From an uncultured Desulfovibrio sp. (GTDB taxonomy: Bacteria > Desulfobacterota > Desulfovibrionia > Desulfovibrionales > Desulfovibrionaceae), in contig URBN01000008.1 of the NCBI GenBank assembly GCA_900546145.1, positions 1 through 64,000 of the forward strand: DNA of 64,000 nucleotides, written 5' to 3'. Below the pieces are notes generated by a model, which made no database searches, was not told where the DNA came from, and saw only the letters and a program-made list of their open reading frames with translations. Shown here in pieces: positions 1-7,775 of this stretch (its first letter is position 1; each line of letters opens with the position of its first letter). The position numbers and the translations under genes were made by a program.

Positions 1-359
1 CCGATTGGCGAGCCATTTGCATTTTTTAAAAGTGCGAAAGATTCTTTACACTACCCAGATAATCCCCTCCCCCATTTATCTTACTAACATTGTCATACGA
101 CTGTTCTTCTCCGCCTCAACTACGGGCAATCCTCTGCTGAAAAGCCTGCCAGCACCTGAAGATTTTCCGCTGGAAAAATCTAAAAGAGGTGTTTTGCAGG
201 TAAAAGAGCCTCTCTTCGGGGTTTATTATCCTCCATCGTCAGCTGCTTCGCGTCAGACTGGTCCTTCCTACCGTGAACACGGGGAGAACAACGTGAACAG
301 GCTGGAGAACCCTATCACAGCGCAAGTTCCTTCATTCCCCTGTTCACAGTCTGCCGGAA
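1..359. other. Gene-free left edge
   Basis: I find no convincing gene on either strand. The one structure seen is a 9-bp perfect inverted repeat, GTGAACAGG at 293-301 and CCTGTTCAC at 339-347, lying just beyond the 3' end of the minus-strand gene that stops at 360. It has no T-run, so it is at best a processing or weak termination structure. Confidence 0.4.
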
Positions 360-881
360 TCAAAGGTTCCCGGCCTCCTTCAGGAGCTTTTCCAGACTGC
401 CGGTATTCTGTCCGGCGGTGCCGCTATTGCCAGCCTCAGGGGCCGGAGACCTGGGCTTCGGCGCGGACGCGGAAGGCCTTCGTTCCTTTCTGGCATGCTT
501 TTCGGCGGGAGCGGTGTACCTCTCCCGCCCTTCCGCCGCCGCGTTGAGCCTGCGGGCAAAGTCTTCGGTGCCGATTCTGCCCTCAAGGTACCGCAGGGAA
601 AGCCCAAAAATCGTTGTATAGGGAACGTCCCAGTACAGGGGAATCTCATAAACGATGGAAACAATGCGTTCCAAGGACTGAAGCTCAAAGTTTCCTTTCA
701 CGAGTCCGCACAAATCATCCGATCTGGAGCCGCAGATACCTCTGGTTCCATCCAGCCAGCCTGCCAAATAAAAACAATGTTCAGACTGGCCGCTGCCATT
801 CCACATGTCGGCAAACGTGTCGGCACGGCATGGCAGACAGAAGGACAGCAGCAGGACAACAACGCCAGCGATGCGGAACAT
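360..881 (-). CDS. Exported protein with one AGWxxG domain (family member A)
   Basis: Function unknown. I chose ATG 881 because a CGGAGG ribosome site sits at 891-896; this gives 173 residues starting MFRIAGV, with a hydrophobic signal peptide ending near PCRA (about residue 20). The mature part holds one copy of a domain shared with the genes at 1035-1898 and 5680-6141: an early W, AGWLDG, a CG...LCGL cysteine pair, LERIVSIVY, then LRYLEG. An Ala/Pro/Lys linker leads to the C-terminal tail LLKEAGNL, also kept in the paralogues. It is the last of three co-directional minus-strand genes. The length and pattern (GW..G, spaced cysteines, IV..iY) loosely recall Rap1a/Tai-type periplasmic immunity proteins, but I would not assign that. 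Confidence 0.75.
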   Translation of the reverse strand: MFRIAGVVVLLLSFCLPCRADTFADMWNGSGQSEHCFYLAGWLDGTRGICGSRSDDLCGLVKGNFELQSLERIVSIVYEIPLYWDVPYTTIFGLSLRYLEGRIGTEDFARRLNAAAEGRERYTAPAEKHARKERRPSASAPKPRSPAPEAGNSGTAGQNTGSLEKLLKEAGNL

Positions 882-1034
882 AAAAAACAGCCTCCGAAAA
901 AGAGAAAAAGGTGAAGACGCCAATCTGACAGACGCATAATACTGCCAGCCAGAGTGGTGTTGTCAAAAACCAGGACCCGTTTTTTTCCGGGAGCGGTCAG
1001 CTCGTTTTCTGGCTGAACCGTCACTGATGGATCG

Positions 1035-1898
1035 TCAGAGTCTGCCGGCTTCTTTCAGGATCCGCTGCAGGTCCTCATACTCCCTGCGCTTTTCCGGTTT
1101 CTTTACAGGCTCATCCCGGACATCCGGAATCTCAGGCTCCGGACTGCCGCCAAAATCCACAGGCCTTTCTTCGAGGACGGCGCTTTTATCCCCGGACTTC
1201 GCCGCGGTATCGAGCTGCTGGTAAAGCTGAGTGCTGCTGATTTTGTTGTTCAGGAACCGGAGTGATTCCCAGATCACAAAACTTTCATGCACATTCCTGT
1301 AGGCCGGCTGTCTGTAAATCCCGGATACAACATTCTCAATTTTTATAGACAGGACACGGCTCTCCTTTGAGAGCCCGCACAGATTCTCTCCCCGGAACTC
1401 ACTGGAATCCACGTGGCCGTACACCCAGCCGGCTGCAGTGCTGATGCGCTCCCTCACGCTCATCTTCATCCAGATCTGCGCCCAGGTCTCATCTGCTCCT
1501 GGCGCGCCGGCTCTGATCTGATCAGCAGCCCGCCTGTTGAACGTCAGGACGGAATCATCAAGCAGGAGAGCAGCCTCTCCGCTCCCAAGTTTTCCATGGA
1601 AATCCATGATGACAACAGGGAGCACGATACTGGTGGGAATGTTTGCGTATTTTTCCTCCTGATATACTTTGGTCACCTTATCCGCGAGCGTCCCAAAGGG
1701 AAGCGTGCTCCTGCGCAGCAGATTGTCCAGTCCGTCCCAGCCGCCGGCACAAAACGCCTGGATCCCGCTCTGCCAGCCTTCAAGAAAAGCAACACGCTCT
1801 TCAACACTCAGGGCTTCCCACCTGTCCGCCGGAAGAGCAGCCAGGCACGGTGAGGCACAGAGCGTCATGAGAATAAAAACGGCAGCGGCACGGAGCAT
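1035..1898 (-). CDS. Exported protein with two AGWxxG domains (family member B)
   Basis: 287 residues, function unknown. The start at ATG 1898 is chosen because it gives a clean signal peptide (MLRAAAVFILM..., cleavage after SPCLA); an upstream ATG at 2009 would overlap the preceding gene and bury the signal. The mature protein has two diverged copies of the family domain: copy 1 (about residues 20-120) with FLEGWQSG and VTKVYQEEKY, and copy 2 (about 135-235) with AAGWVYG, NLCGL, VVSGIYRQPAY and LRFLNN. Copy 1 lacks the LCGL cysteine. After a charged Pro-rich linker the protein ends in ILKEAGRL, the same tail as its neighbours. It lies 86 nt downstream of the 615-residue membrane protein, so it is probably co-transcribed. 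Confidence 0.75.
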   Translation of the reverse strand: MLRAAAVFILMTLCASPCLAALPADRWEALSVEERVAFLEGWQSGIQAFCAGGWDGLDNLLRRSTLPFGTLADKVTKVYQEEKYANIPTSIVLPVVIMDFHGKLGSGEAALLLDDSVLTFNRRAADQIRAGAPGADETWAQIWMKMSVRERISTAAGWVYGHVDSSEFRGENLCGLSKESRVLSIKIENVVSGIYRQPAYRNVHESFVIWESLRFLNNKISSTQLYQQLDTAAKSGDKSAVLEERPVDFGGSPEPEIPDVRDEPVKKPEKRREYEDLQRILKEAGRL

Positions 1899-1984
1899 AC
1901 GACGTCCTATCCCTGAAACGTTCTGCGATACGGCCCCTGTTTCCCGAATCCCGGGTATGTCCCCGGAGAAACAGCGGGATCCCT

Positions 1985-3832
1985 TTAGCGGCTCTTTTCC
2001 TGCACCCATCTGGCTGACTCCTTCTCAATCTCTCCGCGATGTCTCTCCACATCCCTGCGTGCCTGCTCCAGGTCGCCCCGGTGATAACGGAACTGCCCGC
2101 AGCGCCTGTTGTAATCACGGACAGAAGAGTTGTATGCCTCTCTCCCCCGGTCGTTCGGGATACCCGGTCTGGCCAGTTCCAAAAAAATGCCCAACCTCAC
2201 GCAGGACCGGATTTGCGGCAGGGTCAGCAGGGAACCGGCCTTCTCAGGCAGATCAGCATAAAACGGTTCATCCGCAGGCACCTTCCCCGCCGGGTACTCA
2301 TTCCGGCTTTCAGCATACGTGGTATATGGGAAACTGATAAAGTTTTCCTTTTCACCCGGGACTTCTGTCTGTTTTTTCTCTGTATTATGACTGCATTTTG
2401 ACACAGAAAATATAATAAACGCCATAATGCAGCAAAATATAAGGAAAATTTTATACAAATTTGTATTATCTTCTCTTTTTATACTCTCCTGATATTTCCT
2501 TATTTCAGACTTTGTATTTTCTGATTCAGCGTACGCTGCAGCCGCGTTCAGAATACTGTCTATTTTTTCAGCCTCACCCGGCCTGACTTCATTCACTGCC
2601 AGAACGCATGCCAGAAGCGATTGGGCGATGCAGTCGCCGACAGCGCTGATATTTTCCTGTCTTACCTCTTTTCTTGACTGCAGCGTGCCGATCAGGGAAG
2701 GCGCACGCCCGAGAATCATCCCCGCCTGCTCAAGAGCGCGGGCAGGGTTGTTCTTTGCCGCGCCTGCGGCGTCCCTGCAGAACGCGGCAGCTTCGTCCCT
2801 CAGTTTTTTCTGCCGCTCTTCCTCCACCCTTTTCACAAACCCCGCGAACGCGCGATCTGTTCCCGAAACGAGGTACGCGACACAGGTCACCCCCGTGAAC
2901 GTTTCCTTCAGGAGGTCCATCAATTTGTAAAAAATGTCATCTCTGCCATACATGACATACATATCGACAGCCGTATTGTGTATAAGGCCGGCGACGCGTT
3001 CGCTGGCGTTATCATCGCCCCCGCGGCTCACGGCGAAGATTCGGATCGGCCGCACTATCCTGTCCCAGGCCTTCGCCGACGAAACAAGAGCATCCGCCAC
3101 AGACGTCAGAGAATCACCGGTCTGGCCTCCGCGTGCCATGCCGGCCAGTTCACTGACCAGTTTCTCAGGGGATGCCTCGTAGAGAACATCTGTTTCCCGG
3201 CGCTGATACCGCGACACAATGTCATTCAGCATATCCGGAGCCTTATGTTCCCCCTGCCCCGTCTCCCGGTCGACGATTTCCGTTACGGCCTGTCTGAAAG
3301 CGTCGTCAGGAAGCTCCGCCAGCTTTCTGAAAATGGCAGTGCTGCAGGTAATCCGCTGCCTCACGAGTTCTGCCTGAACGGCCTTCCTGTCCGACACCAC
3401 AGGAAACCCCGCTGCCGAGCGGGCGGCATTGATGAGGGGCATGAGAATGTCGAGGGAAACTTTTCCATACGCGTCGATGATGGCAGTCACCCAGTTCACC
3501 ATGACGGCAGCCGGCGGATCCTGAATCCTTTTGAAGGCCGACGTCAGAAGGTTAACACGGGCCGTGGGCAGCAGATTTTCCTCCCGGAGCAGCATCTCCG
3601 GCGCTTTCTTCAGACGTCTGAGAAAAATTTCTACCTGACTGGCGTCAAGCCCCGGCAGCCAGGCAACCTCAGCTCTCAGCCGTTTAAAAGGATCGCACAA
3701 TATGTATCCGGCATCGCGGCGCACCTTCGGAATTTCGGTCTGCCCGCCTTCACTGACGAGTTCCATGATACGCTGCCGGCTGTCACGCGGACTGACCCGC
3801 AGCAGGTAGAACGGATTTTTCAGCAAATCCAT
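1985..3832 (-). CDS. Membrane protein with J-like N-terminus
   Basis: 615 residues. The N-terminus (NPFYLLRVSPRDSRQRIMEL ... DPFKRLRAEVAWLPG) resembles the J-like domain of poorly characterised proteins that begin NPF.LLGVS.RD..RRI; no HPD motif is visible, so it is not a canonical DnaJ. A long, mostly helical middle part follows, then one hydrophobic segment at about residues 465-485 (IFLIFCCIMAFIIFSVSKCS), and a C-terminal extracytoplasmic part ending in a charged coiled coil (about 575-615, GDLEQARRDVERHRGEIEKE). It is the first gene of the minus-strand run with family members B and A. It may assemble or sense something at the membrane for those exported proteins; that is inference only. 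Confidence 0.65.
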   Translation of the reverse strand: MDLLKNPFYLLRVSPRDSRQRIMELVSEGGQTEIPKVRRDAGYILCDPFKRLRAEVAWLPGLDASQVEIFLRRLKKAPEMLLREENLLPTARVNLLTSAFKRIQDPPAAVMVNWVTAIIDAYGKVSLDILMPLINAARSAAGFPVVSDRKAVQAELVRQRITCSTAIFRKLAELPDDAFRQAVTEIVDRETGQGEHKAPDMLNDIVSRYQRRETDVLYEASPEKLVSELAGMARGGQTGDSLTSVADALVSSAKAWDRIVRPIRIFAVSRGGDDNASERVAGLIHNTAVDMYVMYGRDDIFYKLMDLLKETFTGVTCVAYLVSGTDRAFAGFVKRVEEERQKKLRDEAAAFCRDAAGAAKNNPARALEQAGMILGRAPSLIGTLQSRKEVRQENISAVGDCIAQSLLACVLAVNEVRPGEAEKIDSILNAAAAYAESENTKSEIRKYQESIKREDNTNLYKIFLIFCCIMAFIIFSVSKCSHNTEKKQTEVPGEKENFISFPYTTYAESRNEYPAGKVPADEPFYADLPEKAGSLLTLPQIRSCVRLGIFLELARPGIPNDRGREAYNSSVRDYNRRCGQFRYHRGDLEQARRDVERHRGEIEKESARWVQEKSR

Positions 3833-3888
3833 GAGCTTCCCGATAATCTTTATGGTGGTGTAAAAATTTTTGGAGAAAGCAGAAAAAG

Positions 3889-4131
3889 AGCTCCCGACAG
3901 CCCGCAGACAGAAAGTGCTGCAAAGAACAGAAGCGGGATCAATGGATTAGGGCAATATTCCGCCGGACACCCGGCGAAGTTGGATTGCCATAGCCCCGGC
4001 GCGGCTACGCACAGTGCGAGAGGCCTGGCATCACGACCGGTGTTTCGGAGCTGAAGCCTGCCGCGTCATGTCTCCGCTCAACTACGCCCCCATGGGGAGG
4101 CTCGTTTCCCACCCCGCCTATAGAGGCGGGG
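3889..4131 (+). mobile_element. Possible TnpB-type (IS200/IS605) 3' remnant with end hairpin
   Basis: A plus-strand reading with ESAAKN and GINGLGQYSAGHPAKLDC (about 3912-3990) resembles the last residues of TnpB proteins (NAA.NI..G...AGHA). It is followed by about 80 nt of structured DNA and a perfect hairpin, CCCCGCCT at 4112-4119 and AGGCGGGG at 4124-4131 with loop ATAG, preceded by the palindrome CCCCATGGGG (4088-4097). This layout matches the right end of IS200/IS605-type elements, where the structured 3' region doubles as a guide RNA scaffold. No zinc ribbon, RuvC residues or TnpA were found, so it would be a dead fragment. The assignment rests on pattern memory and is weak. Confidence 0.33.
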
Positions 4132-4139
4132 GTAATTGA

Positions 4140-4436
4140 CTATAGGCTATAATCAAATTCTTTCTGGTGTTTGACCGCAAGAATATAGTCCCGTTGTCCA
4201 TCGAAGCGGTAGAGCGCCACGTATCCACTTTTCCCATATTCAATAATTCACTCCCGGAACTCGGCGGGGAGGTCTTTCACGGGCCGTCCCGCCTCCGGGT
4301 GTTGTTCCAACGTATAAAGCGCGTGACGAATGGTTCTGATGGCTTCAATCGCTGCCCGAACGTCCTTCTCAAAAAGGAAACGGTAACAACGTTGAATATC
4401 CGCCTGTGCCTGCGGGGTATAAATTTCTTGTGGCAC
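4140..4436 (-). pseudogene. ParE/RelE-type toxin with in-frame UGA
   Basis: Read from GTG 4436 the frame gives MPQEIYTPQAQADIQRCYRF ... HPEAGRPVKDLPAEFRE, stops at UGA 4248-4250, and then continues in the same frame as IIEYGKSGYVALYRF ... VKHQKEFDYSL to a TAG ending at 4140. The total of 98 codons is the normal length of this toxin family. The UGA falls exactly where relatives have the Trp of the REW motif, so a TGG-to-TGA change has truncated the protein before its last beta strands. The gene overlaps the antitoxin upstream. It is most likely an inactivated toxin; a sequencing error is the main alternative. Confidence 0.8.
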
Positions 4437-4705
4437 GCGGGCGGCTCCACATTGTTTCCGGCTTCAAGTTGATCAAAGCACGACTCCATTTCATCACGCG
4501 TGGCATGAAGTCCTGTTTGCTGGAACGCCTGCCATGACGCCATAGCTTCATTCCAGCAACTCTGCCGCTTTTCCTCCCTCTCCACATATTCCCGTATGGC
4601 TTCAATCATGATCCAATGCGGCTTCCGCTGCCGGGCCTCGGCAAGTGCGGCCACACGGCTCTTCAAGTCGGTGTCGAGTTTTATGCTGGTGACGGTGCTG
4701 GCCAT
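4277..4705 (-). CDS. Ribbon-helix-helix antitoxin with lost stop codon
   Basis: The first ~105 residues are a ParD/CopG-type antitoxin: a ribbon-helix-helix DNA-binding segment (MASTVTSIKLDTDLKSRVAA, then KPHWIMIEAIREYVE) followed by a toxin-binding tail ending ...LEAGNNVEPPACHK. Relatives, as I recall them, end at about this point, with the stop overlapping the toxin start. Here the frame runs on for about 37 residues through the toxin gene (KFIPRRHRRIFN...) and ends at 4277, giving 142 residues. The ATG at 4705 has AAGGAT upstream, and an inverted repeat lies at 4724-4740. The toxin next door is broken, so a functional toxin no longer needs restraint. Confidence 0.75.
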   Translation of the reverse strand: MASTVTSIKLDTDLKSRVAALAEARQRKPHWIMIEAIREYVEREEKRQSCWNEAMASWQAFQQTGLHATRDEMESCFDQLEAGNNVEPPACHKKFIPRRHRRIFNVVTVSFLRRTFGQRLKPSEPFVTRFIRWNNTRRRDGP

Positions 4706-4723
4706 ACATTTTATCCTTATTTG

Positions 4724-4740
4724 GTAATATTGGGTATTAC
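4724..4740. promoter_or_regulatory. Putative antitoxin operator
   Basis: GTAATA (4724-4729) and TATTAC (4735-4740) form a perfect 6-bp inverted repeat with a 5-nt spacer, about 20 nt upstream of the antitoxin ATG and next to its AT-rich promoter region. Ribbon-helix-helix antitoxins usually repress their own operon from such a site. Confidence 0.5.
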
Positions 4741-4859
4741 TAAGTATTTTTTAACATTGAGCATGCATCACTGCAAAGGGGCGTCGAATACAGGGAAGCT
4801 CCCTACCCTATGCCGACCCCTAAAAATCCGGGGAACACAACGCTGACATGGTTCCTTAA

Positions 4860-5162
4860 ATTGCCGAACCGTATCAGTGGGTTGCCCACAAACCTTGCAC
4901 CTGGAATGAAACCCCACAAACCTTCAGCTGGTACCTGGGAGGAGCCTGGGAACACCAGTTCGACGCCAAAAGCCGCGGAAGCATCTACGGCTACGATGTG
5001 CCTTCCACGGATCTCAGGGGCAATACGGCCATCGCCGAGGCCGGCATCTACTTCAAACCGAAGGCGGACTCCGACTTCTCGTTCATGCTCAGCACTATGG
5101 GCTACTTCGGCGAGAAGCGCGAAGGCGTAACCGGCCACCTGCAGATACGATGCGAGTTCTGA
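4860..5162 (+). pseudogene. Orphan C-terminal end of an autotransporter beta-barrel
   Basis: One frame, without an ATG start and closed upstream by TAA 4857-4859, encodes 100 residues ending at TGA 5160-5162. It reads WYLGGAWEHQFDAKSRGSIYG, then LRGNTAIAEAGIYFKPKADS, FSFMLSTMGYFGEKREGVTG and LQIRCEF. The pattern (G.AWEHEF, L.G.....E.G......., G..G.REGVTG.L, final aromatic F) is the last few strands of a type V autotransporter barrel, including the C-terminal phenylalanine used for outer-membrane insertion. The passenger and most of the barrel are missing, so this is a decayed remnant. It lies between the broken toxin-antitoxin pair and another exported-protein gene. Confidence 0.75.
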
Positions 5163-5679
5163 TCGGGTTTCCTCCGGGCCGAAGCGTCAGAAGCCGGAAC
5201 GCCCGGAGAAAAGCACATATTCCCCTGTCAGGAATATAAAAACTCTTACAATTGCTTTTAATTCTTACATTGTCCTCTGCGACGGAAAAAAAACATTCAG
5301 CCCTTTTTATAAAAACGGGCAGAGAGGACCCCTGCCTAACATCCGGACACGGCCCTGTGGCAGGCCCAGCACAGGAAGAGTTTCCGGAAAGCCGTCAGCG
5401 CCGGCAGGAAGAAAATGCCGGAAGTCCACGCCCGGATTCCCGCGAGGAGTACGGGCGGCTGCAGCACACTGCTTCCCCATCCCCGTGTTGCTCTTCTCAC
5501 AGCCACGTCACCTCAGTCAGGATGGAGCAAAATTCCGGCGGACCGGACTGCGCTGACCGTCTTTTCCGGTCCCGGAGACCCCGCACGGCAGGCCAGGAGA
5601 AGGAGACAGTCCCCGTTTTCATAAAACGGGGAACCAAGGACTTTTCATGGGAGCCGACGCCGCAGGGACGCCCGTCAGA
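5163..5679. other. Gene-free stretch with a hairpin
   Basis: I see no plausible gene on either strand. A perfect 9-bp hairpin, CCCCGTTTT (5611-5619) and AAAACGGGG (5623-5631), lies about 50 nt beyond the 3' end of the minus-strand gene at 5680-6141 and could mark the end of its transcript, though no clear T-run follows. A similar imperfect palindrome occurs around 5297-5317. Confidence 0.4.
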
Positions 5680-6141
5680 CTAAAATCCCGCCGCTTCCTC
5701 GATGATGCCGGCCAGCTTTTTCGGCGTCAGAAGTTTCGGCTTCTTTTCCCCTCCGTCCTTCCCGCCTCCGGAGCCGGAAACCATGTCCGTCACCGTCCTG
5801 TTCAGGTACTCCGCGGCTTTCTTCCCGTCGAGGACGCCCTCGAGGTAAAAGGCTGCCGTGCTGATGAGCAGGCCGACAGGCAGAACCTTATAGGCGGATT
5901 GTTTATAGATAGCGGTCACGATGCGCTCCATATGCAGGACATCGTCCATGTTCTGGTCGAGCAGCCTGCAGAGTCCTTCCCTGTTCCTGCCACAGGCGTT
6001 TCTGAGCCCGTCCGTCCAGCCCGCGATATAGTACATGCGGGTATCCGGCTTCATGGTGTTCCAGAACCCGGCGTCACCCTCAGCCCGGCAGGGCACGGCG
6101 CTGAGCAGGATGAGCATGAGGGCAGCAAGGCAGGTGCGCAT
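5680..6141 (-). CDS. Exported protein with one AGWxxG domain (family member C)
   Basis: 153 residues, function unknown. ATG 6141 is chosen over an upstream ATG at 6201 because AAAGGAG lies just before it and it begins a good signal peptide (MRTCLAALMLILLSAVPCRA). The mature domain has FWNTM, YIAGWTDG, ACG...LCRLL, MERIVTAIYKQSAYKVLP and FYLEG, clearly aligned with members A and B. After a Gly/Lys linker it ends GIIEEAAGF, a variant of the shared tail. It stands alone, 2.5 kb from the other members, separated by the decayed toxin-antitoxin and autotransporter DNA, which suggests an older array broken up by insertions and deletions. Confidence 0.75.
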   Translation of the reverse strand: MRTCLAALMLILLSAVPCRAEGDAGFWNTMKPDTRMYYIAGWTDGLRNACGRNREGLCRLLDQNMDDVLHMERIVTAIYKQSAYKVLPVGLLISTAAFYLEGVLDGKKAAEYLNRTVTDMVSGSGGGKDGGEKKPKLLTPKKLAGIIEEAAGF

Positions 6142-6357
6142 GGGAAAACTCCTTTCGTTTTCCCATATTGTACAGGTCCCGATCCCGCCCTTCAAGCGCA
6201 AAAACGCCGGTCACCAAAACGGCATATTCCGGCTCCTGCCCATGCACGTTTCACGGAAGACGGCTTCTGTTGCCGGGAAGGAAGAAACAGAGTAAAAACA
6301 CGCTGACAGGAATTTTTATAAGGCTTCTGGGGCATCTCCGGGAAAAAGGGAAAGAAC

Positions 6358-6582
6358 ATGAAATTCGGCATGCGCACGCCAAGTCTCAGCAGGTCGCTCA
6401 GCGCCAGAACCAAAGGCGCATTCACACGCGCCATCAGGCGCGCCATCATCCCGGGCTACGGCAGAAAGGGCATGGGATTCCTCAGGGATCCCGTCCGTTC
6501 CGTGAGAAACAGGATTTATCACCGGGTCACGTTCAGTCTGTGGGACCTTCTGAAACGCCTTTTCGGAGCCGGCCGCAGGTAG
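6358..6582 (+). CDS. Small basic conserved protein
   Basis: 74 residues, very rich in Arg/Lys. The sequence MKFGMRTPSLSRSLSARTKG ... AIIPGYGRKGMGFLRDP ... NRIYHRVTFSLWDLL matches, from memory, a small hypothetical protein (MKFG.R.PS.K.S..ART.G.....KK...P.YGKKGMG) found in various bacteria and mobile elements. A GGGAAAG purine stretch precedes the ATG. It is the only plus-strand gene among minus-strand neighbours. No function is known to me; the basic character suggests nucleic-acid or membrane contact. It was kept because of the family resemblance, despite its size. Confidence 0.55.
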   Translation: MKFGMRTPSLSRSLSARTKGAFTRAIRRAIIPGYGRKGMGFLRDPVRSVRNRIYHRVTFSLWDLLKRLFGAGRR

Positions 6583-6674
6583 AAGGCGGAGGACCGCTCC
6601 GGGAGGTCAGCGTCACGGCGCAGGGACACGTTCCCGCGCGGGCTGTTCCCGGCAGGCGGAAAAGCAGACGAAAA

Positions 6675-6706
6675 AGGGGGCGGAAAACAGGTATTCCGTC
6701 CCCTCT
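6675..6706. terminator. Hairpin between convergent genes
   Basis: GGGGGCGGAA and TTCCGTCCCC (about 6676-6704) pair around an 8-nt loop between the end of the small plus-strand gene and the end of the minus-strand Smr gene. A short purine or pyrimidine run flanks each side, so it may stop transcription in both directions. Confidence 0.45.
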
Positions 6707-6714
6707 TTCGTGTC

Positions 6715-7701
6715 CTACATCAAATCTTCGTCAGCGGGCATACGCTCCCAGTACACATGCCCCTTTTTCTTATACTTTCTGAGGAGCACGTAGAAGCTTC
6801 CGGGGCCGCCGTCATGTTTCTGGGCCGTGCAGAAGGCCAGCACCACGCGTTTAAAGGGTTCCTGGGTAATCCAGCTCTTGAACTTCTCGCGGAGAATGCC
6901 GATACCGTCGGGGCTGTTATGGCCGCGGCCGGGAACCACGAGGATGCAGCGCATGCCGCGGAACCAGGAAGCCTTGAAGAAGCCGCGCAGGGTCTCGAAG
7001 GCCTGCTGCACATTGAGGCCGTGCAGATCCACGCTGGCCTCGGGACTGTAGGCGCCCTGGCGGAGTTTGTTCATGATCATGCTGTCGAGCCCCATCACGA
7101 ACCCTTCGCTGTACTCGTCCGAAAAGGACAGGGCAAACTCGAGCTTGCCGTCGATAAAATCCTGGAGAGGGTTGCCTCCCGCTTCAGGCGGATTGCCTCC
7201 CGGCGCAGTGGGGGGAAGGATTTCCCGGCCCGTGCCATCGAGGGGCTTCACGCCGTTCATGGCCTTGAAGAAGGCGGGATCGTCAGAATCGTCCCCCAGG
7301 GCCTCGGCCATGGTCTGCTCTTCTTCCAGAGCCGCTTCGGCTTCTGTCTCTTCCGCGGCCTTCTGATGTCTGCGCCGGCCCTTTTTCTCCTTTTTGTCAG
7401 CGAGGGGAACGACGTTCTTCAGATCCACCTGGTCGGAGAAGGCGAAACTTTCACCGGGGCGCGCCTCCTCGTGGGACCTGCCCTTCACGGCGTGGCCGCT
7501 TTCCCTCTCGGGCTCCACGCCGTCCATGGCTCTCAGGAAGAGCTCCGTGTCCCTGGCGTCTTCCTGGGACACGGGTTTTCTGGCCTTTCTGGCCCTGCGC
7601 AGGAGAGCTTCGGTCTCGCGGCCGGCCGTACTTTTGGCGGGAAAGGCCTTCCTGCCCTTAAGCCCCCTGAAGGGGCTGTTGGAAAAGCTTTCATCAGTCA
7701 T
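6715..7701 (-). CDS. Smr domain protein
   Basis: 328 residues. The N-terminal two thirds are low-complexity and charged (Lys/Glu/Ala-rich, with a repeat-like ELFLRAMDGVEP and FFKAMNGVKP). The C-terminal part (about 215-315) is an Smr domain: SVDLHGLNVQQAFETLRGFF carries the DLHG motif and ILVVPGRGHNSP the GxGxxS/N segment, ending in a basic tail. Smr domains of this type act as endonucleases on RNA or branched DNA; the substrate here is unknown. The start has GGAG upstream. It is the last gene of the rimI-tpiA-secG-smr run on the minus strand. Confidence 0.8.
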   Translation of the reverse strand: MTDESFSNSPFRGLKGRKAFPAKSTAGRETEALLRRARKARKPVSQEDARDTELFLRAMDGVEPERESGHAVKGRSHEEARPGESFAFSDQVDLKNVVPLADKKEKKGRRRHQKAAEETEAEAALEEEQTMAEALGDDSDDPAFFKAMNGVKPLDGTGREILPPTAPGGNPPEAGGNPLQDFIDGKLEFALSFSDEYSEGFVMGLDSMIMNKLRQGAYSPEASVDLHGLNVQQAFETLRGFFKASWFRGMRCILVVPGRGHNSPDGIGILREKFKSWITQEPFKRVVLAFCTAQKHDGGPGSFYVLLRKYKKKGHVYWERMPADEDLM

Positions 7702-7775
7702 GTCAGAACTCCGAAAAAAAAGCCGCAGGGGCTGGCTGCGGCTTCATAAGGTCTGAAGGAAAAAGGAGGCGCTGG

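Noticed and set aside
5..547. Plus-strand frame at the left edge
   Set aside because: It overlaps the 3' half of a well-supported minus-strand exported-protein gene and shows no domain or ribosome site.
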